Shown here: one piece after another, positions 16,501 through 26,573 of the stretch | How positions within the stretch are numbered: position 1 is the stretch's first letter | How the letters are laid out: every line of letters starts with the position of its first letter | Assembly: GCA_028278225.1 (NCBI GenBank) | Contig: JANQEU010000034.1 | Coordinates: forward strand, 1-64,000 | Origin: Cyclobacteriaceae bacterium | GTDB taxonomy: Bacteria > Bacteroidota > Bacteroidia > Cytophagales > Cyclobacteriaceae | Direction: 5' to 3' | DNA length: 64,000 nucleotides | Notes under the pieces: model-generated | The model's input: only the letters and a program-made list of their open reading frames with translations | What the model was told of the DNA's origin: nothing | Database searches by the model: none | Position numbers and translations under genes: made by a program

Positions 16501-17580
16501 TCACCCTTTGAACCGACTCATTCCCAGCGCTTTTACTACAAAATTGGGAAGTGGCTTCTCAGGATTACGTTTCTTTAGATTGAGATAAATGCCCAGCTTT
16601 TTCATTACAGGGACCTTATGTGTTTCCACAAACTCTATTAGCGCTCCGTCCGGATCTTCGATATAAGCGAAATGCCCTGCCGCTTCTCCCATGTCAAAGG
16701 AATCTCCTTCCAGTGCCTCGGAGCTGTCGACAGTAAACGGATGACCCTTGGAATTGCACAATTCCCTGAGACTGTCCATGCCTGAAACATCAAAACATAA
16801 ATGGATGAATCCGAGATCACCCCAAAACCGACCCTCAAAAATGGATTTGGGATCACCTTCCTGAATCTCAAAGAGCTCGACTTCACTTTCTCCAAACATT
16901 CGCGAAAATGCCCCTGATCTTTTACCACCATCACTAAGAATAGCTCTTTTGAATTCTTTCTTCCCGGAGGGTAATCCGTTCAGGTCGTCATATAGTCCTT
17001 CGCCCCTGTATATCAATTTGTCATAGCCCAATATTTCTTTGTAGAAAGCAATAGACTTTTCCAGATCAGAGCACCCAATACTCACTCCGAATGTCCCGCC
17101 TGTATGTTTTTGCTCATGCTTAAACCAGGGATTTTTGTTTTCAAGAATATCAAATATGTTACCATACAGGTCACGGACATAAAAATGGAGGTTTCCCCGT
17201 GGATCAAGTCTCGGTGAATCCACCAAATCCACATTTTCAGATTTGAAAAACTCGTAAGTACCCAGAGCATCCTGAGTTCTTAGTTTACCACAAAAAAATC
17301 CAAGATCTCCCAGTTGAATTTCTTCCTTTGGCGGCTGAGGCGTCCGGCTCGTGTACTGCCAGATCTCAAATCCGCCTCCGCCCTGAAGATTTAATGCCAA
17401 TGCAGCATGTCTTTCACGCGATTCCCCGCCTGTGTATGGCAGCATATAATTGGCCGGAGCAGCTTCTTCGAACACTCTCACATCATATCCGAAATATTTT
17501 TTGTACCATCTCCAGGCTTCATAGACATTCTTTACACCAACGCCTACCTGCTGAATTCCACTGATGATCGGGTTGCTCAT
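16501..17580 (-). CDS. Tandem VOC (glyoxalase-fold) protein
   Basis: The product has 359 residues and no signal peptide. Two VOC halves are visible: residues about 5-150 (ISGIQQVGVGVKNVYEAWRW through LYGNIFDILE) and about 160-320 (TFGVSIGCSDLEKSIAFYKE through DPDGALIEFVE). Each has the paired beta-alpha-beta pattern and a terminal Glu that may bind metal. The family includes glyoxalases, dioxygenases and isomerases, so no reaction can be assigned. The extra 35 basic C-terminal residues are unusual. The gene lies in a minus-strand pair with the Tat-exported isomerase-like gene. Confidence 0.82.
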   Translation of the reverse strand: MSNPIISGIQQVGVGVKNVYEAWRWYKKYFGYDVRVFEEAAPANYMLPYTGGESRERHAALALNLQGGGGFEIWQYTSRTPQPPKEEIQLGDLGFFCGKLRTQDALGTYEFFKSENVDLVDSPRLDPRGNLHFYVRDLYGNIFDILENKNPWFKHEQKHTGGTFGVSIGCSDLEKSIAFYKEILGYDKLIYRGEGLYDDLNGLPSGKKEFKRAILSDGGKRSGAFSRMFGESEVELFEIQEGDPKSIFEGRFWGDLGFIHLCFDVSGMDSLRELCNSKGHPFTVDSSEALEGDSFDMGEAAGHFAYIEDPDGALIEFVETHKVPVMKKLGIYLNLKKRNPEKPLPNFVVKALGMSRFKG

Positions 17581-17674
17581 ACTTTAAAGGTGCTGAAAAC
17601 TTGGACAAAACAAGCAAATAATGCCGGAATAAATAATTGCCAATTTCTAAATTATGATAGTGGTCATTAAGTGT

Positions 17675-17707
17675 AAAGGGTGCACTTTAGTAAAAATGCA
17701 CCCTTTT
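17675..17707 (-). terminator. Intrinsic terminator of the giant adhesin gene
   Basis: AAAGGGTGCA (17675-17684) pairs perfectly with TGCACCCTTT (17697-17706) around a 12-base loop. It lies 20 bases past the stop of the minus-strand adhesin gene, with a T-rich run on that strand. It would separate the adhesin transcript from the VOC gene, which starts at 17580. Confidence 0.7.
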
Positions 17708-17727
17708 GAGAAGATATTTAGTTGTTG

Positions 17728-20700
17728 TCAATTTTTCACAAAACGCATCCATTCCGTATTTCCATCAATGTTTATAAGGTAGGTGCCTTTTCTCAGATCA
17801 CTTATATCAACACGCTGGTCCTTTACACTGACAGGCACGGATTTTAGTTTCTGGCCCGACAAGGAATAGATGTTAACAATGCCATTATTCAATCCTGTAA
17901 TTTTCACAAAGTCATTTGCGGGATTGGGATAAATCATCGCACCCGTGAATACTTTATTCAGAGAAAGGATTTCCAAAGGAATAATTTCAATTGTGAACTC
18001 GTCGGTAACTGTAAGATTTCCCTGATCTTTTGCGGTCACTTCGAAATTATATATCCCGGCATCATCGTTATCAATATCCGCAGTAAGAATGCCTCCGCTG
18101 AAATCAAGCCAGTCAGGGAGAGGTTTTCCAACATGCCTCACTTCCAGGCTAAGCTGGTCACCGGCATCGGGATCCTGAAAAGTACCGTTTAAATCGAGGG
18201 TCAGATCGGTATCCCCAACCGTAAGCGTCCAATCTGCAACAGCTGTGGCCAGTACGGGTCTTTCATTGACATCCTCGATGTTGATCGAAACGGAGGCTGT
18301 CGTGCTGTTCCCCGGACTATCCTGATAACCGGCGATCACTGACAGGTCAAAGCTTGCTACAGCTTCAAAATCCAGCATATCAGTTATCAATCTCAACTCA
18401 CCGGTATTTGCGTCCAGTTCGAAATATCCAAGATCATTCCCACTGCCGATAGTAAAGGTGATCGCCCTGCCCTCGTCATGTACGGCCGACAGTGTTCCTA
18501 GCAACTTGCCTGCTACGGCGTTTTCGGGGATACTGAAACTGTAATCTGTGAATACCGGGAATGTAATCTGGATGTAAACCGTGAAGTTCGTTTTGGCACT
18601 TAGCAGACCATCTCCATCATCAGATACGGTGATTTCCAGCGGATATCCTTGATCGGATACCGTATAAAACCTGCTTTGATCAGCTATGCTTATTTCACCG
18701 GAGGCGGCATCAATCGTGAAGATTCCGAATTCATTACCATCCGTGATTTCATACGTCAGTGTCTGATTCAAATCAGGATCATTTGCCGACAGCGTGGCAA
18801 TGATGTCTCCCTGGACGGAGGTATTGGGAACGATGATGTCATCCTGCATAATGGTGGGGGTTTCATTCACATCATTGATATCTATGGTGATCGTCGCTGT
18901 ACCCGTGAGATCAGTGTCATCAGTTACAGTCACCTCAATATCGTACAGGGAGCTTACTTCAAAATCTAATCCTTCTCTTCCTAACCGGATTTGTCCGTTT
19001 TGTTCATTAATAGTGAAATAGCCGGATGCGTCATCTGTGATTATGTAGGATAACTCGTAGTTGGCATCCTCATCGGAACCGGTCACAATTCCGATCAATG
19101 TACCTTCCTCGCTATTCTCATCGAGATTAAATACTTCATCCGGTAAAACAGGGGCCTCATTTATGTCAGTTACGGTTATCACCACCTCTTCAGTCCGGGA
19201 TAATGGGGAAGTTGCGTCATCGCTGATGAGGAAAGTGATCACATATTCATCTTTTGTTTCAAAATCAAGGCCGGCCTGGCTTAAGGTGAGCTCTCCACTG
19301 GTTGCATCAAATGAGAATAGCCCCGAAGGATCATCCTCCAATGAGATTGAGGCTGTTTGACCCGCATCCTGATCGGTGACACTTAGGGTTCCTACCAGCG
19401 TACCGGAGCTACTGTTTTCGGATATACTAAGTTCATTTGCACCCAGACTTGGATAATCATTGACATCCAGCACGTTGATAGTGACTGTGGTCTCGTCTGT
19501 GAGAGTCGGAAAGCCACCATCATTTATCTCTACCGTCAAAGTATGACTTGTAGCACGCTCATAATCAAACAGGTATTTGTTAATAATATATAGCTGACCA
19601 AGTTGATTGACATTGAATATATTATCCGGGTTGCCATCAATGATATTGTAGTCAACTTCCTGATCCGGGTTGGGGTCCGTTCCGCCAACAGTACCAATCA
19701 GGATATCATCACTATTCTCTTCCTTGTCAAAAGAATAGGTAGCCTGATCCATAGAGGGCCCCTCGTTGGCGTATACGATCAGTGTAAACACAGTTGTTTT
19801 AGGGGCTATGTCGTCATCTGTTACCTCCACGTTTACAGGAAACATTGATAGACTGGACCCGTTGATGGTAGCCGCATTTACTAGTGTTACCTCCCCGGTA
19901 TTCATATCAATGCTGAAGGTACCGTCATGACCGGCCTCCAATGCGTAGGTAATCACATCACCTGCATCCTCGTCAAAAGCATTCAGGAATCCAATTGATC
20001 CTGCAGCAACACTCCGGTCAACTTCAATGTGCTGATCGGGAACGGTTGGGGCATCGTTTTCATCCAGTATGTCAATGGTAATGGTAGCAGTTCCGTCCAG
20101 TACCGGGTTTCCGTCATCCGTTACCCTGACAGTGATCATTTCCTGGGTCCTTTCTTCAAAATTCATCAGGGACGTTTCTGCTATGGTGATCTCACGGGTT
20201 ACCGGATCGATTGCAAAGGGGGTAGTGCCATCGATGGAATAACTTAGTGTTTGTCCGGCATCTACGTCATTTCCGGGGGCAATGGTTCCAACAATGGTTC
20301 CTGGGGGAGCAAGTTCACCAACGGAACCTGCGTTCTGGTCAGCCAGTGTTGGTGCATCATTGGCATCGGTAATCGTGATCACAAACGGAACCAATGTTTC
20401 ATCACTAAAGTTGTCGGTTGCCTTTATTAAAACGAATGCCTCGTCTGAGGTTTCGAAATCAAAGCCCCCGTAAGTTCTGAGTTTATTTCCCGAGATGTAA
20501 AATTTATCATTGTCATCATCGCCGGTTCCGGTACCAAGGGAGAAAGTATGCGTTTCATCAAACTCTCCGCCTATTGCCGATAAGTTACCTACAAACTTGC
20601 CGCTTTGACTGTTTTCCGGGATGGACTGATTACTTAGTTGAATAATATCCTCGAGCGGATAGATCTTCAGATTATCCAGAATAAACGAATCCCATTCACG

Positions 20701-23700
20701 GTCATACCTGTTTTTGCTGAAAAATCTGATTTGGAAAGTCTCCGAATAATTCTGGCCATTATTGATCAAAGCAGTAGAAAAATCGATTGCTGTTTCCTCA
20801 TTCCAGTTGATGGGAGAATAGCCCGAGTAATGATTGTTAACCTCGATCCAGGGATCAGTTTCACCTCCTCTGATGTAAGCCCGGGATGTTCCGTATGAAT
20901 ATCCCTGGTAATACCAGTAATCCATTCCTATGATATCCTTGTTGGCATCAAAATTCGAGTAATCAATGGTAATGGTCGCCGCATGCTCATTGAATTCATT
21001 GTAAACCGTATTAATAAGCCCCAGGCCTCGTTCAGCATCCCCAAATTGCATGTTGCTGTAATTATTGAAGTGTTCATAAGTATTGAATCTCAATTCGGCA
21101 TTTCCTAAATCCTTATATTCAATTTCGTAAGTAAACCCATCCAAATTATCGATTGGAGAAATTGAAATTTCCGAATTATCTATAGTGACATCCTCAAAAT
21201 CCTGGAAGTAGGGAAGTGATTGTTCCAGTACATCATAATTCTGAACGTTGATTCCGTATTGGTCATAATCGGTATAAATATTCCCGTCTATCGAGGTTGA
21301 AACCACAACAACGTAGCTGCCCGTCTGGCTGAAATCAAGGTTTAAGTTGGAAATGTTGACGCTGATGTCATTTTGGGGATCTACCGTCTGATTGACAGTC
21401 TTTGAGGCGGTTTGGACAAGTGTGCCATTTCTGAGAATTTCAATATCCAGGCCAAAACCACTTTGAGGAGACAGGCCATAATTGAATATGTCAACATCCA
21501 GTGATTCGTTCGATGAAAGATTGACTGAAGAATTTATTCCGTATACATCCGCTACACTCAAGTCAAATTGAGGCAATTCGTACACCAGAATATCGTCCAG
21601 AACAAATTCGTAACTCGTGTACATATTGTAACCAAACCTGATCTGGAATGTTGAGGAAAAATTTTGGCCGTCACCTATCAATGCTTCGGACAGGCTTAGT
21701 CCATGAACACCGACCCATTCCTCATCTATGGCATTATCATACCAATCATATAAGACTATCCAATCATCTTCATTACTACCTCTGATGAAAACTTGCCGGT
21801 CTTCTTCACCTTCAGCATAGGTGCCCCGATCATAGAGGAACTGAAATGACAATCCAATATTGGCTGTGGACGCATCATAGCCGGAAAGGTCCATAGTGAG
21901 ATAAATATCACTTCTATGTGGTTCACCCGTATAAGTGTATTTCGTTTGATAGAGCGATTTTGTTCCGCTGTATTGTATACCGCTATAATTATATACCAGG
22001 TTTCTGCGGTACTCCTGATTTACAAAAGCAAATCCCGGCAGACCGGTCAAACTGATCGAATTATCATACTGGTAGATGTTCTGATTGGTCTCAAAATCCT
22101 GAAAGTAAGGCAATCCATCTTTATAGGAAATGAAAGTGCCGGTCTCAACTTCTTCTGTGTCGTTGGATTGATCCTGATCTCCGGCCAGCTCGACTGTGGC
22201 TGTTACATCATAGTACCCCTCTTTGCTGAAATCAAATAATTCATTAAAAGTGTAAGTAGTGATATCCGAAAAATCGATCGAAGTGGTTACACTTTCCGTT
22301 ACCGAGGTTTCCAATCCCTCAGGATCTTCAATCACTATTGTTACGTCATAAGCTGACTGATTATCTAATCCCCTGTTGATGATGTCTACCGAAATTTCTT
22401 CTTCACTGGTGAGGGCATTGGGCAAAGGCGGATTTACACTAAATATTCCCAGGTCATTGTCCGGGATCAACCTGATCTCAATATCGTCCAGGTAAAACTC
22501 GTAATCATACGTGTCATGCCATCCGAACCTGATTTGAAAAGAACTTGAAAAATCCTGATCCATGTCTTCCATAAATTCGGATAAATTGATATCAAGTACT
22601 TCAACATATTCCCGATTCGTATGATTGGCATACCAGTCATACACTTCAATCCACAAGTCATTTTCATTACCGCGCACCCAGACTTTCCGGTCTTCGATTC
22701 CCGCCGGATATCCACTTGTTTCTGCCTGAAACTTGAATGAAAGCCCTACTGCGTCGTTTGTGACGGTATATGCAGACAGGTCCATTGACAGTACCAGATC
22801 ACTTCTGTCGGCTTGTCCGTTGGTCCATTTTTCAATTTCAAAGGACCGGTTTCCGGAGGCATAATTGCCACAATAAGTACAGGCGCGATTCCTTTCCGTA
22901 TTAGGTGTGGTAAAACTAAATCCTTCGGCCCCGTTTATTTCAAAAAGATCCTGGTTGGTGCTAAAGCCAGTATTTTCCCATCCTTCGAAAAGAGGAAGAT
23001 CGTTGTCTGTGGAACTTACAATAAAAAGTACACCTTCATAGTCATCGTTATCGGTATTCTCATCTCCGGTCAGATCAACCGATGCTTCCATTTCATATCT
23101 TCCGAATTGAGAGAAATCCATAGCGGACCCGATTTCAAGGGTCACCGTTTCGAATGGATCAATGCTTTCATTGACTGTTATAGTAGTCGAAGTAGTATTG
23201 TCATTTTCATCCGTTAAATCCAACGTGACATCAAACCCGCTTTGACTGTTGGATCCATTATTCCGGATATGAACAACCGGTTTTTTGGAAGCATTAGGCA
23301 AAATAAAATCGGATACAGCAACTACCTCAAGGTCATCCAGCAGTTCATAAATAGAAATGTCCTCGATGCCCAAACCATCGGATGTGATCCAGTATCGGCC
23401 TTCCTGGCTAAAGCTTATCTGGGTGGTAGACGAGTATTGCTGACCTGCCGACGCCAGGGCTTCTGATAAGTTGAAGGAATGCTCGATCCAGCTAAAAGAA
23501 TTTGTCAGCCCCCAATCGAAAACCTCTACCCACTCATCTGCTACCGATCCTCGTACGTATATCCTGTCGTGATCCTCATAATCATCATTAAAATCAATGT
23601 AATAAAAGGATGTTATCAAAGAATTGCTTCCTACATCATATCCGGAGGCGTCGATGGTCAGTATAAGATCATTTTTGCTAACCTCAGATCCACTCAGATT

Positions 23701-24282
23701 GTCCAATCCCGCCGAGTAACTTGACCCTAAGGCATACCCGTAGCTCAGTCTTAATCTGTTTTGACCCGGTACTTCCGGGATGAATGAAAATCCGGTTAAT
23801 CCGTCAATATCAGCCGTTTTTTCAGTGTAAGTTTTTGTGAATGCCGCCACTCCTTCAAAATCTTCGCTTACCGGAATGGTGGCAGGGGAAACTCTTAAGA
23901 CTGTTGAGGAATGACTATCATTATCCGGTACTTCATCACCAACCAAAGATGTATACACTACGATATCATAGGAACCTACAGCCGAAATATCTACCGTCGC
24001 AGTAAAGGTGTATTGGACAGTTGCCCCGGAACTGACATCAACAGTTTCGTTTATTATAGTTGTTACATCCGCGTCATCGGTAATTTCCAGCGTGATCGGT
24101 ACATTGGTCTGGTTTGCAGAGCCAAAATTGGTCACATCCACCTGGACAGCATAGGTAGCCGTAAAGTCAGTGGTTCCAAATTCGGGGACATTAATAGCGG
24201 TTACTCCTACATCGTCGGTCTGCCCCAAAGCGTTTACCAGCAGGATAAAGGTAAAATGGACAGTGGCTAATAGATTTTTCAT
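17728..24282 (-). CDS. Giant cadherin-repeat adhesin with T9SS sorting domain
   Basis: The product has 2184 residues. A signal peptide (about 1-21, ending LGQ) precedes an N-terminal half (about 22-1200) in which CARDB-like beta-sandwiches (for example DLGIFSVNPPLPNAL) alternate with jelly-roll modules of about 170 residues opening with an LPYFQDFE-like motif and closing with YEFVLDDI-like strands. From about 1210 to 2010 there are eight cadherin-type repeats, many ending in D-x-N-(D/E)-x-P calcium motifs such as ILDENDAP. A dystroglycan-type cadherin-like domain follows (about 2010-2100). The last 80 residues, with YPNPANDFVKI and a final MRFVKN, form a type A T9SS sorting domain. It is a surface or secreted protein, probably a calcium-stiffened adhesin. 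It stands alone between a terminator and a palindrome. Confidence 0.92.
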   Translation of the reverse strand: MKNLLATVHFTFILLVNALGQTDDVGVTAINVPEFGTTDFTATYAVQVDVTNFGSANQTNVPITLEITDDADVTTIINETVDVSSGATVQYTFTATVDISAVGSYDIVVYTSLVGDEVPDNDSHSSTVLRVSPATIPVSEDFEGVAAFTKTYTEKTADIDGLTGFSFIPEVPGQNRLRLSYGYALGSSYSAGLDNLSGSEVSKNDLILTIDASGYDVGSNSLITSFYYIDFNDDYEDHDRIYVRGSVADEWVEVFDWGLTNSFSWIEHSFNLSEALASAGQQYSSTTQISFSQEGRYWITSDGLGIEDISIYELLDDLEVVAVSDFILPNASKKPVVHIRNNGSNSQSGFDVTLDLTDENDNTTSTTITVNESIDPFETVTLEIGSAMDFSQFGRYEMEASVDLTGDENTDNDDYEGVLFIVSSTDNDLPLFEGWENTGFSTNQDLFEINGAEGFSFTTPNTERNRACTYCGNYASGNRSFEIEKWTNGQADRSDLVLSMDLSAYTVTNDAVGLSFKFQAETSGYPAGIEDRKVWVRGNENDLWIEVYDWYANHTNREYVEVLDINLSEFMEDMDQDFSSSFQIRFGWHDTYDYEFYLDDIEIRLIPDNDLGIFSVNPPLPNALTSEEEISVDIINRGLDNQSAYDVTIVIEDPEGLETSVTESVTTSIDFSDITTYTFNELFDFSKEGYYDVTATVELAGDQDQSNDTEEVETGTFISYKDGLPYFQDFETNQNIYQYDNSISLTGLPGFAFVNQEYRRNLVYNYSGIQYSGTKSLYQTKYTYTGEPHRSDIYLTMDLSGYDASTANIGLSFQFLYDRGTYAEGEEDRQVFIRGSNEDDWIVLYDWYDNAIDEEWVGVHGLSLSEALIGDGQNFSSTFQIRFGYNMYTSYEFVLDDILVYELPQFDLSVADVYGINSSVNLSSNESLDVDIFNYGLSPQSGFGLDIEILRNGTLVQTASKTVNQTVDPQNDISVNISNLNLDFSQTGSYVVVVSTSIDGNIYTDYDQYGINVQNYDVLEQSLPYFQDFEDVTIDNSEISISPIDNLDGFTYEIEYKDLGNAELRFNTYEHFNNYSNMQFGDAERGLGLINTVYNEFNEHAATITIDYSNFDANKDIIGMDYWYYQGYSYGTSRAYIRGGETDPWIEVNNHYSGYSPINWNEETAIDFSTALINNGQNYSETFQIRFFSKNRYDREWDSFILDNLKIYPLEDIIQLSNQSIPENSQSGKFVGNLSAIGGEFDETHTFSLGTGTGDDDNDKFYISGNKLRTYGGFDFETSDEAFVLIKATDNFSDETLVPFVITITDANDAPTLADQNAGSVGELAPPGTIVGTIAPGNDVDAGQTLSYSIDGTTPFAIDPVTREITIAETSLMNFEERTQEMITVRVTDDGNPVLDGTATITIDILDENDAPTVPDQHIEVDRSVAAGSIGFLNAFDEDAGDVITYALEAGHDGTFSIDMNTGEVTLVNAATINGSSLSMFPVNVEVTDDDIAPKTTVFTLIVYANEGPSMDQATYSFDKEENSDDILIGTVGGTDPNPDQEVDYNIIDGNPDNIFNVNQLGQLYIINKYLFDYERATSHTLTVEINDGGFPTLTDETTVTINVLDVNDYPSLGANELSISENSSSGTLVGTLSVTDQDAGQTASISLEDDPSGLFSFDATSGELTLSQAGLDFETKDEYVITFLISDDATSPLSRTEEVVITVTDINEAPVLPDEVFNLDENSEEGTLIGIVTGSDEDANYELSYIITDDASGYFTINEQNGQIRLGREGLDFEVSSLYDIEVTVTDDTDLTGTATITIDINDVNETPTIMQDDIIVPNTSVQGDIIATLSANDPDLNQTLTYEITDGNEFGIFTIDAASGEISIADQSRFYTVSDQGYPLEITVSDDGDGLLSAKTNFTVYIQITFPVFTDYSFSIPENAVAGKLLGTLSAVHDEGRAITFTIGSGNDLGYFELDANTGELRLITDMLDFEAVASFDLSVIAGYQDSPGNSTTASVSINIEDVNERPVLATAVADWTLTVGDTDLTLDLNGTFQDPDAGDQLSLEVRHVGKPLPDWLDFSGGILTADIDNDDAGIYNFEVTAKDQGNLTVTDEFTIEIIPLEILSLNKVFTGAMIYPNPANDFVKITGLNNGIVNIYSLSGQKLKSVPVSVKDQRVDISDLRKGTYLINIDGNTEWMRFVKN

Positions 24283-24596
24283 GTGCTTTGGATTCAGGTG
24301 TTAGTTTTGTTTTGGGTTTTAGTAAGAACGAGTCATTTGTTTGGCTTTGTCTAAGCAAACAAGTTGTTTGTGAGCGCTTAGATTTTGTTTGTTAATGAAT
24401 TAAAAAAATTCAAATCTTTTTTAAAAAAATACAATTTATTGATTTAAATCAAGTCTTTGAACGGCTGAGGTTTCATAATTTTTCATCCGGACAGGGGAAT
24501 GATAAAATTTCATCTCTAACGGAGTTTACCGGCGAATTGAAAGAATATTTGAAACGGCTATGACCACCCGTCAATTTTTAATAATATAGCAATTGA
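24283..24596. other. Divergent promoter region between the adhesin gene and dnaX
   Basis: These 314 bases are strongly A+T-rich around 24395-24450 and hold no gene. The clearest element is the nested palindrome at 24352-24380. Promoters for both flanking genes must lie here, but I cannot place a convincing Bacteroidota -7/-33 pair. Confidence 0.45.
24352..24380 (-). promoter_or_regulatory. Nested palindrome, operator candidate for the adhesin gene
   Basis: CAAACAA-G-TTGTTTG (24356-24370) is a perfect 15-base palindrome. It sits inside a wider repeat, with TAAGC (24352-24356) facing GCTTA (24376-24380). It lies 70-98 bases upstream of the adhesin start and about 220 bases upstream of dnaX. 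A dimeric repressor or activator site for the adhesin is the likeliest reading. Confidence 0.35.
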
Positions 24597-26299
24597 ATGG
24601 ACAGCTTCATTGTATCGGCAAGAAAATACAGACCTCTCGGGTTTGATGAAGTAGTCGGGCAGGATCATATCACCACGACACTTAAAAATGCAATTGATCA
24701 GAATCATCTTGCTCAGGCCCTTTTATTTTGTGGGCCAAGAGGTGTCGGAAAAACGACATGTGCACGTATTTTAGCCCGAATGGTCAATGATTTTGAAGCG
24801 GAGAGTGGGGACGCTGCTTCAAATAATTTCAACATCTACGAGTTGGATGCTGCATCGAATAACTCCGTCGAAGACATTAGAAACCTGATCGATCAGGTAA
24901 GGTACCCTCCTCAGCAGGGTAAATTCAAAGTATATATTATCGATGAGGTTCACATGCTTTCCAACCAGGCTTTTAACGCATTTTTGAAGACCCTCGAAGA
25001 ACCTCCCTCTTATGCCATTTTTATTCTGGCCACAACTGAAAAGCATAAAGTTATACCGACTATCCTTTCGAGGTGTCAGATTTATGATTTTAACCGGATC
25101 GAAATATCGGATATTGTAGATCAACTGAAGAAAATAGCCACAACAGAAAAGATCGAAACAGAGGACGATGCACTTCACCTTATCGCACAAAAAGCCGATG
25201 GTGCACTTCGTGATGCCTTATCCATATTTGATTTGATAGTCACCTTTTCATCGGACAACAAGGTTACTTATCAAAATACTATCAAGAACCTGCATATTCT
25301 GGACTATGAGTATTATTTCAGGATTTCAGAGCATTTTCTTGAAGAGGATATGGCAAAGTGTCTGATTGTATTCGATGATATTCTGCGAAATGGATTTGAC
25401 GGGCACAATTTTCTGATCGGCCTGGAAGAACATTTGAGAAATGTCCTGGTCTGTAAAGATCCGGATACTCTTGGCTTGTTGCAGGTTTCGGAAAATGTGA
25501 AGCAAAAGTATCAGGATCATTCCACCAGGTTTACTTCATCTTTCTTACTGTCCGCCTTAAATATTCTAAATCAGTGCGATCTGGGATATAAGGCGAGCAA
25601 GAATCAGCGTTTGCATGTCGAAATATGTCTGATGAAGTTATCTCAGTTAAACAGGGTTTTCACGCTTACGCAGGACAGCTCCTCAGATGACGGAGTAAAA
25701 AAAAAAGTAGCGTAGAAGAGCCACTTCCGGAAAGTACCTCCCGGAGGGAAGAAGTCAGCCCGGAAAAGGAAAAGGAACAGCTGCCTGACACAATTGTCTC
25801 AGAAGAGCCAAAAACCATAATCCGGGAAACAGTATCCGACAGGCAGGCCACGAGGGAAACCCCAAGTCTTACCAGGTCGAAAGCTCCGGAAAAAGATACT
25901 GAGCCTTCCGGTACAGGTAAAAAAAATGATTCCGACTTTTCCGGTGAAGATTTAGAAAAAGCCTGGCAATCATTTGGTCAGGAAAAGACCGGGCAGGGAG
26001 TGGCGGAGTCTGAAAAGCTCATTCTTAGCAGGAGCGTGGAAAAACTTGACGAAAAGACCGTATGTATTCACCTGAAAAGCGACCTGGAATCGTCAATACT
26101 GGACCGGTTTGAAAATGACCTGATAGGTTATCTGAGAAAAGCTTTGGAAAATGATCTGATCAACCTTAAAAAAGAAGTAAGGAAAGAAAAAAAGCAACAG
26201 AAACTTTATACCAGTTCCGACAAATACGAATATCTACTTGAAAAAAATCCAAAACTCAAAGATCTGAAAGATCAGCTGGGTCTGGATTTTGAGTACTAG
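24597..26299 (+). CDS. dnaX: DNA polymerase III subunits tau and gamma, with probable programmed frameshift
   Basis: The zero frame (24597-25715) encodes 372 residues: clamp-loader AAA+ domain with Walker A GPRGVGKTT, Walker B IIDEVHM and the sensor SRC (LSRCQIYDF). It runs into ten A residues (25697-25706) and stops nine bases later at TAG. Shifting to the -1 frame on the A run opens a continuous reading frame to 26299, which adds a charged linker and a C-terminal domain ending in EKNPKLKDLKDQLGLDFEY, the usual end of Bacteroidota DnaX. The short product would be gamma (372 residues) and the long one tau (about 567). The usual CxxCxxC zinc module after KTTCARILA is missing. A sequencing error in the A run is the alternative. 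Confidence 0.88.
25697..25715 (+). promoter_or_regulatory. A10 slippery run and gamma stop codon within dnaX
   Basis: Ten adenines at 25697-25706 are followed by GTAGCG and TAG at 25713-25715 in the zero frame. Slippage by polymerase or ribosome gives the -1 frame, which is open to 26299. Thermus dnaX uses an A9 run with transcriptional slippage in the same gene, and E. coli dnaX uses a shorter A-rich site with ribosomal frameshifting, so recoding here has clear precedent. Confidence 0.7.
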
Positions 26300-26393
26300 C
26301 GACTTTAACCCGGAATTGTCTTTAGCCATTCTATTCGAGTCTTAAACTACTTCAGGACCATTCACTTAACATGCCATTGACTCGTCTCCTAGT

Positions 26394-26573
26394 CACCTTT
26401 CGAGGCTTCGCACCTCAAGGTGAGCAAACGGATGGAGTTGTCAGTCTGAAAAGCGGAGCGTCTCGAAGACTGAAAAGCGGAGCGTCTCGAAGACTGACAT
26501 TTCCAAAAACTCTATCAAAAAAATTCAATTGGAATCAAACCTTCATTACAAAATTCTAATGGCAAATCAGGCC
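26394..26573. repeat. Dispersed two-hairpin intergenic repeat, copy 1
   Basis: The first hairpin (26394-26422) has arms CACCTT/AAGGTG and GAGG/CCTC. The second has arms TCAGTCT (26441-26447) and AGACTGA (26491-26497), and its loop holds two exact tandem 24-base units (26446-26469 and 26470-26493). The tail contains AACCTTCATTACAAAATTCT and runs to the mltD-like stop codon at 26574. A 62-codon frame across it is chance. The same arrangement occurs at 59478-59630. It may be a REP or MITE-like element that also acts as a terminator. Confidence 0.65.

Noticed and set aside
24597-25715. dnaX as a truncated pseudogene followed by a separate small gene at 26000-26299
   Set aside because: The -1 frame is open continuously from the A run to 26299 and encodes the normal DnaX C-terminus, so one recoded gene explains the region better.
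26446-26493. Two 24-base tandem units as a CRISPR start
   Set aside because: There are no spacers between the units and only two copies, and they lie inside a hairpin repeat.
26371-26559. 62-codon reading frame
   Set aside because: It runs across the hairpins and the 24-base tandem unit of the dispersed repeat; the repeated peptide is a by-product of that repeat.
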